64,000 bases of DNA from Argentina anserina (taxonomy: Eukaryota > Streptophyta > Magnoliopsida > Rosales > Rosaceae). Shown here piece by piece: positions 50,027 through 61,657 of this stretch. The translations under genes and the position numbers were made by a program. The stretch spans positions 10,850,001 through 10,914,000 of the forward strand of contig NC_065872.1 in assembly GCF_933775445.1 (NCBI RefSeq), written 5' to 3'. Each line of letters opens with the position of its first letter. Positions within the stretch are counted from its first letter, which is position 1. The notes beneath the pieces were generated by a model. It was given only the letters and a program-made list of their open reading frames with translations, was not told the origin of the DNA and ran no database searches.

Positions 50027-53000
50027 ATGGACAGTGTTTCTGTAGAGTTGGAGGAAGTTAAAGCTGAGATCGAGAAGCTCAGGAAGGAATACAAAAGCAA
50101 AGCAGAACTATCTGAGGACTTGAAGAAAGCACACAATGAGCAGCTCAGTAAAGTCCAGGAGGCAAATTTGAAGATTGAGAAGCAGGCTCAAGAACTGAAT
50201 GAGAATGCAGAAAAGATATCCACAGCCCAGCAGATGTGTGAAGATTTCAAATGCATTTTGAAAGAAAAAGAGTCCATGATACAACACCTCAGAGCTGCGA
50301 ATGACAAACTCCGAGTTGATTGTGATGAGAAATACAGAAAGTTGGAAGAAACCAACAGAATGTTGGTATTGGCTTTAGATGAGGCAAATGAGAAGAATAT
50401 GGATGAGGAGCAGACCATTCGTGCCTACAAAGAAGAGATTCAAGGCCTCAAGGGTCGTCTATCTGATTCACAGAAGAAATGTTTGGAAGCAGAGAAGAAA
50501 GCTAATTCATCAAAAGCACTAAGGGAAAGGGATGAAATGATTATGAGGGTAGAGGAGGAAAATCGGAAAGTTCAAGATCAGCTAAAGTGGAAGAAGGAGC
50601 AATTCAGTCACCTAGAAGAAGCACATGAGAAGCTCCAAGATCAGTTCAAGGAAAGTAAGAAGGAATGGGAGAGGGAGAAGTCTTCTTTGCTTGATGAGAT
50701 TTGTTCGTTGCAGACAAACTTGGATTCTCAAACCAGAATTTCAGATGATCTTCAAAAGCGACTGCAGATGTGCAACCAAGCCCTGGCCCATGAAGAAAGC
50801 CGAAGAAAGCGTCTGGAAGTTCAAGTGTCTGAATTTAAAACACGCTTTACAAGTGATTTTTCGGACAGTGATGATCCAAAATCGCAACTGGAACGCTTGA
50901 CTGCTGAGAGAGACAAAGAAATTGCATGTCTAAGGCAGTCTCTAAGCACAAAAGCAGCACTTCACAAAGAAATGGAATATCAGACAGGGAAGCTACAGCA
51001 AGAAAATGAGGAATTGCGAATGTCCCTCAAAGAACTCCAGGAAGCCCACATCCAGTCTGCACCGGGTTCACCTTCTCTGGCAAAGCTGCGAAGCAAGCTC
51101 AAAAGATTGGAGCAGATGCACAGAGATTCTGTTGCAGATCATAGGGCTAAAGAAGCTGAATGGTGCTCTCAACTGGAAAAAGTGACTGAGGACCTGAACA
51201 ATCGAAAGTCTGAGTTGGAGAGTAAAGATGCCGCAATAATGGGGCTCAGGTCAGAATTGGAACAGATTCGGAGAGACCTCATTTTAGAGTTCAGAGCTAA
51301 GGAGTATCAATATAGCTCTCAACTTGAAAAAATGAAAGAGGAATTGAACTTCTGTAAATGTGAGGTAGAGAATAAAGATGCAGCACTAAAAGAACTCAAC
51401 GTGGAGATAGAGGAGATCCGTGCCTGTACAACAAATGGTGCAGAAGATGCTGAGTGGAGCTCTCAACTTGCTAAGATTGAAGATGAGGTGAAAAGCTATA
51501 TTTGTGAGCTAGAACGAAAAGATGGAACAATAGCCGAGCTGAAGATGGAAATGGAGCAGATGCACAGGGACTGTACTACATATCGGGGCAAAGAAGCTGA
51601 ATGGAGCTCTCAACTAGAGAAGATGACTGGTGATCTGAAAAGCCATATTTCGGAACTAGAGAGAAAAGATGCAGTTATAAACAAGCTCAAGATGGAAATG
51701 GAGCAGACGCACAGGGACAAAGAAACGGAATGGAGCTCTCAACTAGAGAAGATGACTGGTGATCTGAAAAGCCATATTTCGGAACTAGAGAGAAAAGATG
51801 CAGTTATAAACAAGCTCAAGATGGAAATGGAGCAGACGCATAGGGACAAAGAAACGGAATGGAGCTCTCAACTAGAGAAGATGAGAGGTGATCTGGAAAG
51901 CAAAATTTATGAACTAGAGAGAAAAGATGCAGTTTTAACTGAACTGAGGATGGAAATGGAGCAGATGAACAGGGACAAAGAAACTGAATGGAGCTCTCAA
52001 CTAGAGAAGATGAGAGGTGATCTGGAAAGCAAAATTTATGAACTAGAGAGAAAAGATGCAGTTTTAACTGAACTGAGGATGGAAATGGAGCAGATGAACA
52101 GGGACAAAGAAACTGAATGGAGCTCTCAACTAGAGAAGATAAGAGGTGATCTGGAAAGCCATATTTCTGAACTAGAGAGAAAAGATGCAGTTATAACTGA
52201 GCTGAAGATGGAAATGGAGCAGATGCACAGGGACTTTACAATGTATCAGGCCAAAGAGACTGAATGGATGGCTCAACTAGAGAAGATGACAGGAGATGTG
52301 AAAAGCTATGCTTCCGCGCTAGAGAGGAAAGATGCAATAATTAACGAACAAAAGGTGGAAATGGAGCAGATGAATAGAGACTATACAGTTATTGAAGCCA
52401 AAGAGACTGAATGGAGCTCTCAACTAGCGAAGATGACAGGTAATGTGAAAAGCCTCAAGTCTGAGCTAGAATGTAAAGATGCAGCAATAAATAAGCTCAA
52501 GATGGAGTTGGAAGCTTGTCAATCTCTAACTGTGCAGCTCAAGTTGAAAAACGAGGAGGTTTCTGTCATGTTATTGGTGATGAATCTTGGAATCTCTGAG
52601 GCTCAGTTGAAGATTGAGAAAGAACAACTTTTCATGCATGAAGAAGTTGACAGGTACAAGGAAATGCTGGAGGAGTCATCCAAGCATGAATTTTCCTTGA
52701 AACAGCAACTTTTGCAGATTAAAAGTGTTTTAGAAAGAGAATGTAGAGAAGTCAGTGATACCTTAGAGAGAGCAAATACTGAATTGGCTGAGCAAATCAG
52801 TATAGGATGTGAAATTGAAATGGAACTGCATATATGGAAATCCATCACTGAAACGTTGAGAACTGATCTTGAAGTAAGTCTGGGGATACGTAAAGACTTA
52901 GAAGCTTCTCTTCTTGCAGAGGTAGATGTTGGAGAGACCATCAAGCAAGAGAATAAGGGTCTTCATTGTGCTCTAGAGAAGAAAGACAGAACAGTAGAAA

Positions 53001-53887
53001 ACCTACAGCAGCAGATTGTGTTACTGGAGCAGAAGCTCAAGAGAACAGATTCAGATGCAAAGAATGCTGGTTCTGCACAAATAGAGGCAGTAATGTCCTT
53101 GGAGAAACTTCGGAATGAGGTCAGCCGGCTAGAGCAAGATTCACTGATGAGAGAGTTCACAGGTGTTTTGCTTGCCCAAATTGGTGCAGAGAGACTTTTT
53201 GAGCATGAGAAGGAGAAACTTATCCAACTTGTAGAAGAGAAATACCAGAGAGTGAATGATCTTATGCAGCTTGTGGATTCCCTAGAGCATAATTTTAATA
53301 GCTCAGTGGCTTCTTTCTCTTCACAGCTAGGTGAAAAACAAGCAGAAATTAATCTCATTCATGTGGCTTGGGAGGACATCAATGCTGCTCAGATTGTGGC
53401 TGCAGTTGAAAATGAAGTAAAGAAGTCAATGCTTGTGGAACTTGAGGATGAAATCTGTCGTTTACAGACAGAGCTGGAATCACAGCAGAAATCCTTGTAT
53501 GGCTCACAACAGCGAGTAATGGAGATTGAAGCTAAACTGAAAACAAAGGAGCTGGAAGAGCAGAAACTGAGTGATCAAATGAAGACAAAACTGAGTGCTT
53601 CAGATGCCTTAATTGAAGAACTCAAGAGTGAAAGAAGAAATGTACTTGAAGATGTCACTAAGTTGTCATCAGAAAGTATTAGTAAATTCTCCAGTACAGA
53701 CAAACAACTGAGGTGTATGTTGGAAGAGATAGTGCTCTCTTTTGAAAACCAAGGTCAGGATATGGATCTGGAATGGACTGATGAACTTGCTGACCCAGAA
53801 AAAGAGAATGTTTCTACGCCTGTCACAGGGAAGAAAGGTGAATTAATTTCTGACGGAAGATCTCCATTTAGAGACCTCAACACTTAG
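50027..53887 (+). CDS. Large coiled-coil protein, At4g38062-like
   Basis: A single open frame of 1,286 codons, almost entirely coiled coil, with no membrane segment or catalytic domain. The start (MDSVSVELEEVKAEIEKLRK) and the N-terminal third resemble the plant family annotated as uncharacterised protein At4g38062. I recall that one as about 1,050 aa, so this copy looks longer than expected. The extra length is explained by a tandem array of W-S-S-Q-L-E-K units at about residues 367-833. After the array come further coiled coil and a tail with DLEWTDELADPEKENVSTP and the end SPFRDLNT. A structural or tethering role is plausible but unproven. The start is the first Met after a putative leader intron, with an A at -3. 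Confidence 0.85.
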   Translation: MDSVSVELEEVKAEIEKLRKEYKSKAELSEDLKKAHNEQLSKVQEANLKIEKQAQELNENAEKISTAQQMCEDFKCILKEKESMIQHLRAANDKLRVDCDEKYRKLEETNRMLVLALDEANEKNMDEEQTIRAYKEEIQGLKGRLSDSQKKCLEAEKKANSSKALRERDEMIMRVEEENRKVQDQLKWKKEQFSHLEEAHEKLQDQFKESKKEWEREKSSLLDEICSLQTNLDSQTRISDDLQKRLQMCNQALAHEESRRKRLEVQVSEFKTRFTSDFSDSDDPKSQLERLTAERDKEIACLRQSLSTKAALHKEMEYQTGKLQQENEELRMSLKELQEAHIQSAPGSPSLAKLRSKLKRLEQMHRDSVADHRAKEAEWCSQLEKVTEDLNNRKSELESKDAAIMGLRSELEQIRRDLILEFRAKEYQYSSQLEKMKEELNFCKCEVENKDAALKELNVEIEEIRACTTNGAEDAEWSSQLAKIEDEVKSYICELERKDGTIAELKMEMEQMHRDCTTYRGKEAEWSSQLEKMTGDLKSHISELERKDAVINKLKMEMEQTHRDKETEWSSQLEKMTGDLKSHISELERKDAVINKLKMEMEQTHRDKETEWSSQLEKMRGDLESKIYELERKDAVLTELRMEMEQMNRDKETEWSSQLEKMRGDLESKIYELERKDAVLTELRMEMEQMNRDKETEWSSQLEKIRGDLESHISELERKDAVITELKMEMEQMHRDFTMYQAKETEWMAQLEKMTGDVKSYASALERKDAIINEQKVEMEQMNRDYTVIEAKETEWSSQLAKMTGNVKSLKSELECKDAAINKLKMELEACQSLTVQLKLKNEEVSVMLLVMNLGISEAQLKIEKEQLFMHEEVDRYKEMLEESSKHEFSLKQQLLQIKSVLERECREVSDTLERANTELAEQISIGCEIEMELHIWKSITETLRTDLEVSLGIRKDLEASLLAEVDVGETIKQENKGLHCALEKKDRTVENLQQQIVLLEQKLKRTDSDAKNAGSAQIEAVMSLEKLRNEVSRLEQDSLMREFTGVLLAQIGAERLFEHEKEKLIQLVEEKYQRVNDLMQLVDSLEHNFNSSVASFSSQLGEKQAEINLIHVAWEDINAAQIVAAVENEVKKSMLVELEDEICRLQTELESQQKSLYGSQQRVMEIEAKLKTKELEEQKLSDQMKTKLSASDALIEELKSERRNVLEDVTKLSSESISKFSSTDKQLRCMLEEIVLSFENQGQDMDLEWTDELADPEKENVSTPVTGKKGELISDGRSPFRDLNT
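51126..52525 (+). repeat. In-frame tandem repeat array inside the coiled-coil gene
   Basis: Each unit encodes a KETEWSSQLEKM-like start, a middle ELERKDA and an end MEMEQ. Unit starts, taken at the Asp codon, are 51,569; 51,716; 51,845; 51,974; 52,103; 52,232; 52,379. Spacings are 147, 129, 129, 129, 129 and 147 bp. The four 129-bp units (43 aa) lack six codons found in the 147-bp units (49 aa). Adjacent copies are almost identical at DNA level (51,599-51,715 against 51,728-51,844; 51,880-51,973 against 52,009-52,102). Earlier units from 51,126 are more diverged. Confidence 0.92.
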
Positions 53888-55689
53888 CTGCAGTGTGGAA
53901 ATGAGTGTGGATTCTCCCCATCTTTAACCTTAATGTTTATTAGTTCATGTGTATGTAAGTATTGTGCCTTTGACAAACAATTTAACCACGAATTTGATTT
54001 TGTAAGTCCCAAAATCAGGAAATTCTGTATTTGCGGTTCTAATGGAGGTGACTTATTCCTGAAACGCACATGTAACTCTTTTCTACATTCATTGTTTTGT
54101 AGTTCTGATGAATCTATCTATTTTCTGTTGGCTATATAAACTAGTCTACAGTTTGCATCGGATTCGTGACAACCAAAATGTAACGGTCAAGCTAAAACCA
54201 AAGTGAAAATGATACTTTAATTTCTTGAGCAGATGCAGCTTTCCTGTAAGAACAGACTTCCCTTGTACACATATTTGAGACTAATAGCATTAACTAACCA
54301 GAGAACGCTGTGTGTACCATGGTGATGAGAGAATATGATGTGCATGAATCTTGGACTATGCTATTTAGATTCAAGATTGCTAAATATACCCGGTATAGGT
54401 TCTGGTACACTATGGTTATGGAGGAAGGATTGCGATTCTCTGTGCATTCAACTGTTATTCTATCCTCATTTCAACTGCGCTGTTATATTTTGTTCATGTT
54501 GTGGTAGCTCCTGCAACAACAGGTTTTGAGTTCTCAATTTTCGAATGGCTTTGCAATTTATACATCAGCGGTTGGCCGGTTGCTAAGCAGGCCATCTTCT
54601 TTTACCCTTCAGTTCTCGTCTGCATGTGCGCTTCTTATTCACTGATATGTTGAACAATTAAGCTATACCACCTTGTGTGCTCTTGGAAAACTTCCATAAA
54701 TACTCGATCTTGACCTCAAGGAGTCGGTTTCTGAGGGACTTGCTCAATGCCTTACTTGTTGTAAGAAGGTTGATTAGTAGTTGGAAGAATTGGAAACATG
54801 ATCTTGTTCTATATGAACTCAATGACAGATGTTAGAACATTACTCATCATAGAACATTAGGTTTTAATCAGTGAGTGATTTTAAGCAATGATATGGATTG
54901 CGGCATTCAAATTTTGCAGGTGGTATCTGAGCAATAAGGATGCCACCACCTCAATGATGTTCTGAGAAACACATCAACCAAGCAGGCCCTTACCTCTGAT
55001 GAATTCAGCAGAGGTTCAGCAATTTTACCATTTACCAAGACTCCATAGGAGGGACAGGCAAAGAGAGATACGCCTCTTGTCTTGTGGTTTAGTGCTGATT
55101 GTTACCATATTGGCCAACCGGTGCTCATGTGCTGAAGTGATAACTCAAATACGAGACGGAGGCTAGCTCGAATCATCCTATATCTCCATGAACTAGGAAT
55201 CTGCACCTCGGATTATCAGCTACAATTAAAATGGCTGAACTGGATCTCAGGGAACAATATTGCAGGAAATGCTTTGAAGACTCTAAGTCGCTCAAGAATC
55301 CCATAACACAAATTGCAGTAGTACTGTGTTGTTTTCCACTTTTATACTGTCCTGAACGCCAGGATAGGAAGATGAAATGTGATTACTCACCAATATTCAA
55401 CAATTTTGCACTGGACAACCTAAACTGTCTTGGAATCAATGAGATGGACAATCTGCAGCATAATTTTCCGGTACATAACACAGTGCACACAGACGAAAAC
55501 TTACAAAGAGTGTTCAAGATTCGATACAATATAGCCAATGATTACCAGAATGTATAGGAAATATGTAAATGACATGCTTACACAACCTCAGTAAATCTCA
55601 TGGTATGAATTGATGTGAACTCTACTTTCAAAGCTATGAAATGAAAGCATGAAACGCATTACAGTTCTGCATTGGAGAGAAAACTATCG
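53888..55689. other. Convergent spacer between the coiled-coil gene and MDP-1
   Basis: It holds the 3' UTR of the coiled-coil gene and that of the minus-strand phosphatase gene. A 108-codon plus-strand frame (55,231-55,557) has no recognised domain and is probably chance. No repeat structure is evident. Confidence 0.45.
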
Positions 55690-56507
<818 letters not shown>

Positions 56508-57600
56508 TTTCTCGGGTTTTCTGACTTTCCTTTGCTCTCTAATTGGTTTTGTTCTAATGTTATAACAGGTGACAAACTAGATTGCTCCACTTTAACCAAT
56601 AGTGGTAAGAGTTACATTTAAAATTCTCATACTTAGGTTTAAATCCGTCAATAATAATTCGTGTCAAATCCTGATTTATCATTGGTGATAAGGGGACGAA
56701 ACGTTCTGACATGATCCCTGACACTAACACTAATTAGTGTGGGGATCTAGAAAATTGTGGCCTAAGGAATGAATTGTCCAAACATAGTCCACATCTAAGT
56801 TGCACGGAATCGGATACGGGTACGTGGAAGCGAAACGTTTGGAAACGCGGAAGCGTGTTTTTCAAAAAATTTAGGAAGCGGGTACGTTTTGGAAACGTCA
56901 AAATAAAAAAAAATTATAAATATATATAAATTATACAAAAAATAAATATATATCTCTGAATTTAGAAAGTTACGAGAAAATCGTGTGATATTAAAAAAGA
57001 AAAGAAAAAACTTATTGTACTTAGTGGGGTAGTGAAAATATGGCTAAAATTGTATGTTGGGTGAGTGATTTAGATACTTAAAAGATATTTAATGATCAAT
57101 TATTTGTCTGTGTTCTCGACAACAACAAATAAGGAAGTAGAGTTTGTTACGCATAACAAAAATTTAGATCATTCTAGTTGGACCTCTAAATTTACTCTTT
57201 GAACCTCCATTACTTACCAAACATCAATTCGGTTTATTAACACATAAGATCTCTAATTCACTTTCTATTAAACATAAAACAAACAACAAATTAGGTCACT
57301 ACGCACAAAAAAATGTATGTGACTTGCTCGCGGTGCAACTTGGTGTGCGGAAACGGATGTATTTCAAACACAATTAAACTCCCTTCCCTTACAAACCGGA
57401 ATGTAAACAATGACTTGATTGGATTCCTTCCTAGATTCGGATTTCTCCAAATGGTAGTTAGCCCATCGTTAGTGACTTGATTGTGGCGATAAAAAAACGA
57501 ATACTCTTCAGTTCTTTTGCACCCTAAAATTCCACGTGTCCTAAACGCCACATTTTCTCAAGAAAATCGAATATAAACATAGAATAGAATACAAAAGCTC
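56508..57600. other. Divergent promoter region between MDP-1 and the MscS-like gene
   Basis: The two genes are transcribed away from each other. Around 56,798-56,900 a block with the phrases 'ttgcacggaatcggatacgggtac' and repeated 'ggaaacg' or 'ggaagcg' resembles one end of a dispersed plant DNA transposon. I could not find its partner end. Other sequence is AT-rich. Confidence 0.4.
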
Positions 57601-57665
57601 CTCTCTTTATTTCCTCTCCTCTCAATTCCGTCGAAACTCCTTTGAATTTCAATTCGTCGTTCCAG

Positions 57666-58205
57666 GTAATCTTTCGAACCCAAATTTCTGAGCCCTGTAA
57701 ACCCTTAAAGTTTCAATCTTTATTTCGTATTCGGTGTTAATCTCAAGTGTATAAGCCAAGTAATCCACTGGGCAGGGCTTTAAGCTTTTGGGGCATTGAA
57801 ATAGTGAGAATTATGCTATTCATTTGTGTTGTAAACCCTAAAGTTTCAATCTTTGTTCCGTTTGTTTTGATTTGATTTTGAGTTTTGCAAGTTTTGGTGT
57901 TTCTGGGTATGTAGAAAGTTCAGGAATTGATGCATTGATTGGGACTAGTAGGGTTGTGTGATATTTGGAATTCTAGTGTGGAATTGGAGTAGTGTAAATG
58001 CCGCAAAGCCACGAAAGATTGGCCTTTGCTTATTCATCAAATGGTACACAGGATTGAGTGGTGGAAATGGAATGTGATAGATTGAGTTGTCGATTTTGGT
58101 GCTACTTTATGCATTGAGAAATTTCTAGTGTTTGGTCAGTTGTATGATGTTGCATTTAGGAGTGTTCTCGTGTGTTCCGGTGACAAAATAATCTTATTGT
58201 TTCAG
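57666..58205 (+). other. Probable 5' UTR intron of the MscS-like gene
   Basis: A pyrimidine-rich leader (57,600-57,665) ends TTCCAG|GTAATC. An acceptor TTTCAG ends at 58,205, about 160 bp before the start codon. The interior is T-rich, as expected for plant introns. Inferred from splice signals only. Confidence 0.55.
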
Positions 58206-58363
58206 AGCTGGTGAGGATCGTTTACTGGCGTACACTGATTCTGTGTTGCTGTGTTGGTGAAGATTGGTTGTTCCCTTTGGAGATATTCAGTATCACTTGC
58301 GTTTCTGAAGGCTAGGTAGTATTGAGTTGTCTTATGATCTGACGGACTCTTTGCAATTAGAGA

Positions 58364-59234
58364 ATGGTCCTCACTGGTTCATTGCAACTATCCCATGGAT
58401 TGGGACTTTGCAAGAATCAGGGGTACCAGAAACAGTTTAAGGTACTACAAGATTTTTTTTTTCTCTTTTAGTTATCATCCAGCAATTGATATTTATTGAT
58501 CCTTGAAGTAATTTCATGTCTTTTTGAAGAGGGGAATAGGGTGGGACAGATTACATCCATCAAGCACTGCCCTTACATCACGAGTCTCGGTATGATTTGT
58601 TTCTAAACACTTCAGGTTCTGACCACAGCTAAACAATTCAAGTTAATCAAGCTTTATATTGCAAATAACATGTGATGATTACAAGGAAAACCAAAAGCAG
58701 ATGCTCTTTTATATGATGTATTTTCTATTCAGGCTCATCAATTGGCCAAACTGTAAAGTCTTCTAACAAGGTTACCTTGGAAAACTGTCATATCTCAGGC
58801 TTTATGGAACTATAGAGCCCATTTGAGTGATTAGAAATCTCTTGTTTCCATTTCAAGGTCTAAGACTAAAGACATTAGTCTGGAGTGGATTTTTGAAAGC
58901 TGACATTCTATTTAGGAAAACTGTTATGAAAAAGTAGAGGTTTGGCTAGGGTTACATTGTTCTAGAAACTTGCTCTCTTATTGTATGGATTCTTTGGAGA
59001 CTCGGAAAATAATTATGGGCTTTTCCCTGTCTTTAACAGTTTCAGAAACCGGATTCATGGAGCATTGGTTTATCAGAGAACGTATACAGGCCCATACATA
59101 CTTCATCTCACAGATGTCAGGCGTTTAAATGCCATTCTTCTATAGCATCAGGCCAATCATTTGGCCAACATGGCTTAGAGACGGCTAGCATGGTGTTTAA
59201 AAGGTAACTTTTGTCATTTTATCTAGTGCGGATA

Positions 59235-59269
<35 letters not shown>

Positions 59270-61619
59270 CTTCTCGGTTGCAGACGTCCGTACGGTGCGG
59301 ATTTGACGATTCCGGCCACCGGCGACGCGCAACAACGGTGCCGACCAGCAGAGCCGCACTCCCCTCCTCCCAGCGCTCCTGTTTGTGCCGGTCGGAGCTA
59401 CAGCGCCGGCTGGCCGGAATCTCGAAATTTCAAATTTCTGGGCACTGTACGAAGATTTCGAGATTCCGGCAGCCGTAGGCTGGCGCTGCAGCTCCGGCCG
59501 GCACAGACAGGAGCGCCGGGAGGAGGGGAGTGCGGCTGTGCTGGTCGGTGCCGTCCCTGCGCGTCGCCGGAATCGCCGTATCCGCACCGTACGGACAGTG
59601 CGAACATCCGCAACTGAGAAATTTTGTATATATATATATTAGGCCTTACACTATGGGGTCTGTTTTTTTTATAAATTTATATTTGACTACGCTATAGATT
59701 TCCTGGCGTTACATTCAGTTTCTTTCCAGTGTTCTGTTCTACTCTTATTTGTATTGTTATAGTTCCTTTGGTAAAAACATTGCTTGGCTTGATTATGAAA
59801 CTTTTTAGTTACAGTAATAAAACATAAGGCCATCTTCCTTTTTTCTTTAAGATGATTTTGCAAACTTTGTCCCCTGTATGATAATTGATATATGGTGACC
59901 TGGATTAGTTACAGCAAGTGGACTTTGATGTTTCATGTTTGACCCTGTCATTATATGCTACCCCTCCCTACTTTTGAGCAACAAATTTTTTTTTTTACCT
60001 CTATTTAACGATGTAGATGACATAAAACTACTCACAAATTTTCAAGTCTAGACAAGTTAGAAGGATATCTTAGTGCTTATTGCTTGGTTAATAGTTTCCG
60101 TGATTTCACAAGGCTTGTATGAGTTGTATGATCACTTGGCACATCTAAATGCAGGCTTTCATGTTTATAAATGTAGTGTATAGTGCCACTTTACCGCTCT
60201 ATACGATCTGTGTTGTCTTTTTTGTTGATTTATGTGAACAGTATGTCTTTTATTTTGCAGGTCATATGATGTTTTGCAAGGTTATCCTCTTGTGTTCAAA
60301 TTGGTTCCATCAGTTGGCATCATTATTTTTGCCATATGGGGTCTCGCACCACTTGTGCGTCTGAGCAGAAATCTCATCCTTAGTGTATGTTTATCGACAT
60401 GTCTGTTCCATCATTGTTTTGCATAGTGGCATAGTGATCACTGACCCGGATTAAATAATGATGCTTACTGTAGTTAAGTTTTTCCGTCGTTCTGGGTTCG
60501 GATTTACATTTGAGAATATTAACTAGTTTTTCATAACCTCTTGCAGAAGAGTGATAACAGCTGGAAAAAGAGTAACACACACTATGTTACCAACTCATAT
60601 ATTCAACCTTTGCTCCTATGGACTGGAGCAATGCTCATTTGCAGGTTTCCATGTGTTGTAATATTGTGGTTATCTTTAAATTTTACCTCTGGATAATTAT
60701 TAAAAAGATCCGAAAACTTCCTCCACCAAAACAATATTGAAATAATAAAAATCTATAAGTTCTTTAAAGGAAGAATTTTGTTTAAAGTGGATATCTAGGC
60801 AAAAAACTTATTTAGAACCTTATGGTAAAGAGAAAATTTAACACCAAATTTAACACCATTATAAGTTTTCTTCACCTTCACCCATGTACTCAGCATGTTG
60901 TAACAGCTGTTAATCCTTACCAAAAACTTCCTTTTCCTCTATTATAAGAATTTCAAACTTGTTTTAAAGGATTACTGTTTGTACCTTAAAAAAGAGAAAT
61001 TCGGTGACTGAAGTTCATTCACAACAGAACATGTGGTGACACCGTTGGAAGTAATGTAATGATCACAGTGGTTCTTCTTGCAGGGCATTGGATCCAGTAG
61101 TTCTACCTACAGAAGCTAGTCAGGCAGTTAAGCAACGGCTTTTGGACTTTATAAGATCACTGTCAACTGTTCTGTCATTTGCCTATTGTTTATCAAGGTG
61201 AGATTTTGTTATTTGTTTCTCTTTTGTTTTTTGTTTTTTGTTTTTCTGAAAATTCACTGCAATGAAATTAACACTTCACTTTTAAGCAGTTTGATCCAAC
61301 AAACCCAGAAATTCTTTATGGAGAGCAACGAGTCCAGTGATACAAGGAATGTAAGTATTTAGTGCTATAAGTATTATCCAATTTGTTTCAGTTCCAACAT
61401 TAGACTTAGTTCCTGTGTCAGTTCCTCCACATCTTTTTAATGTGCTTTACCTTAAGCTAATATCTTATCTTTCTCTTTTCTGTCACTGGTCTTTATTTTT
61501 TGTTTTTTGTGTATAATTTGTTGAAAAGCCACCCATATATCATCAACATTTGTTCATTCCAGTTCTGGTTACTGCGAAAGCTAAATAGCATTGGCTATAA
61601 TGAATTTGGATATCTGAGT

Positions 61620-61657
<38 letters not shown>

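Noticed and set aside
55231..55557. 108-codon plus-strand frame between the coiled-coil gene and MDP-1
   Set aside because: No recognisable domain, no clear splice partner, and it lies in a convergent 3' region; probably chance.
59219..59642. Several overlapping GC-rich open frames on both strands
   Set aside because: All lie in the intronic hairpin element and mirror one another because of its symmetry.
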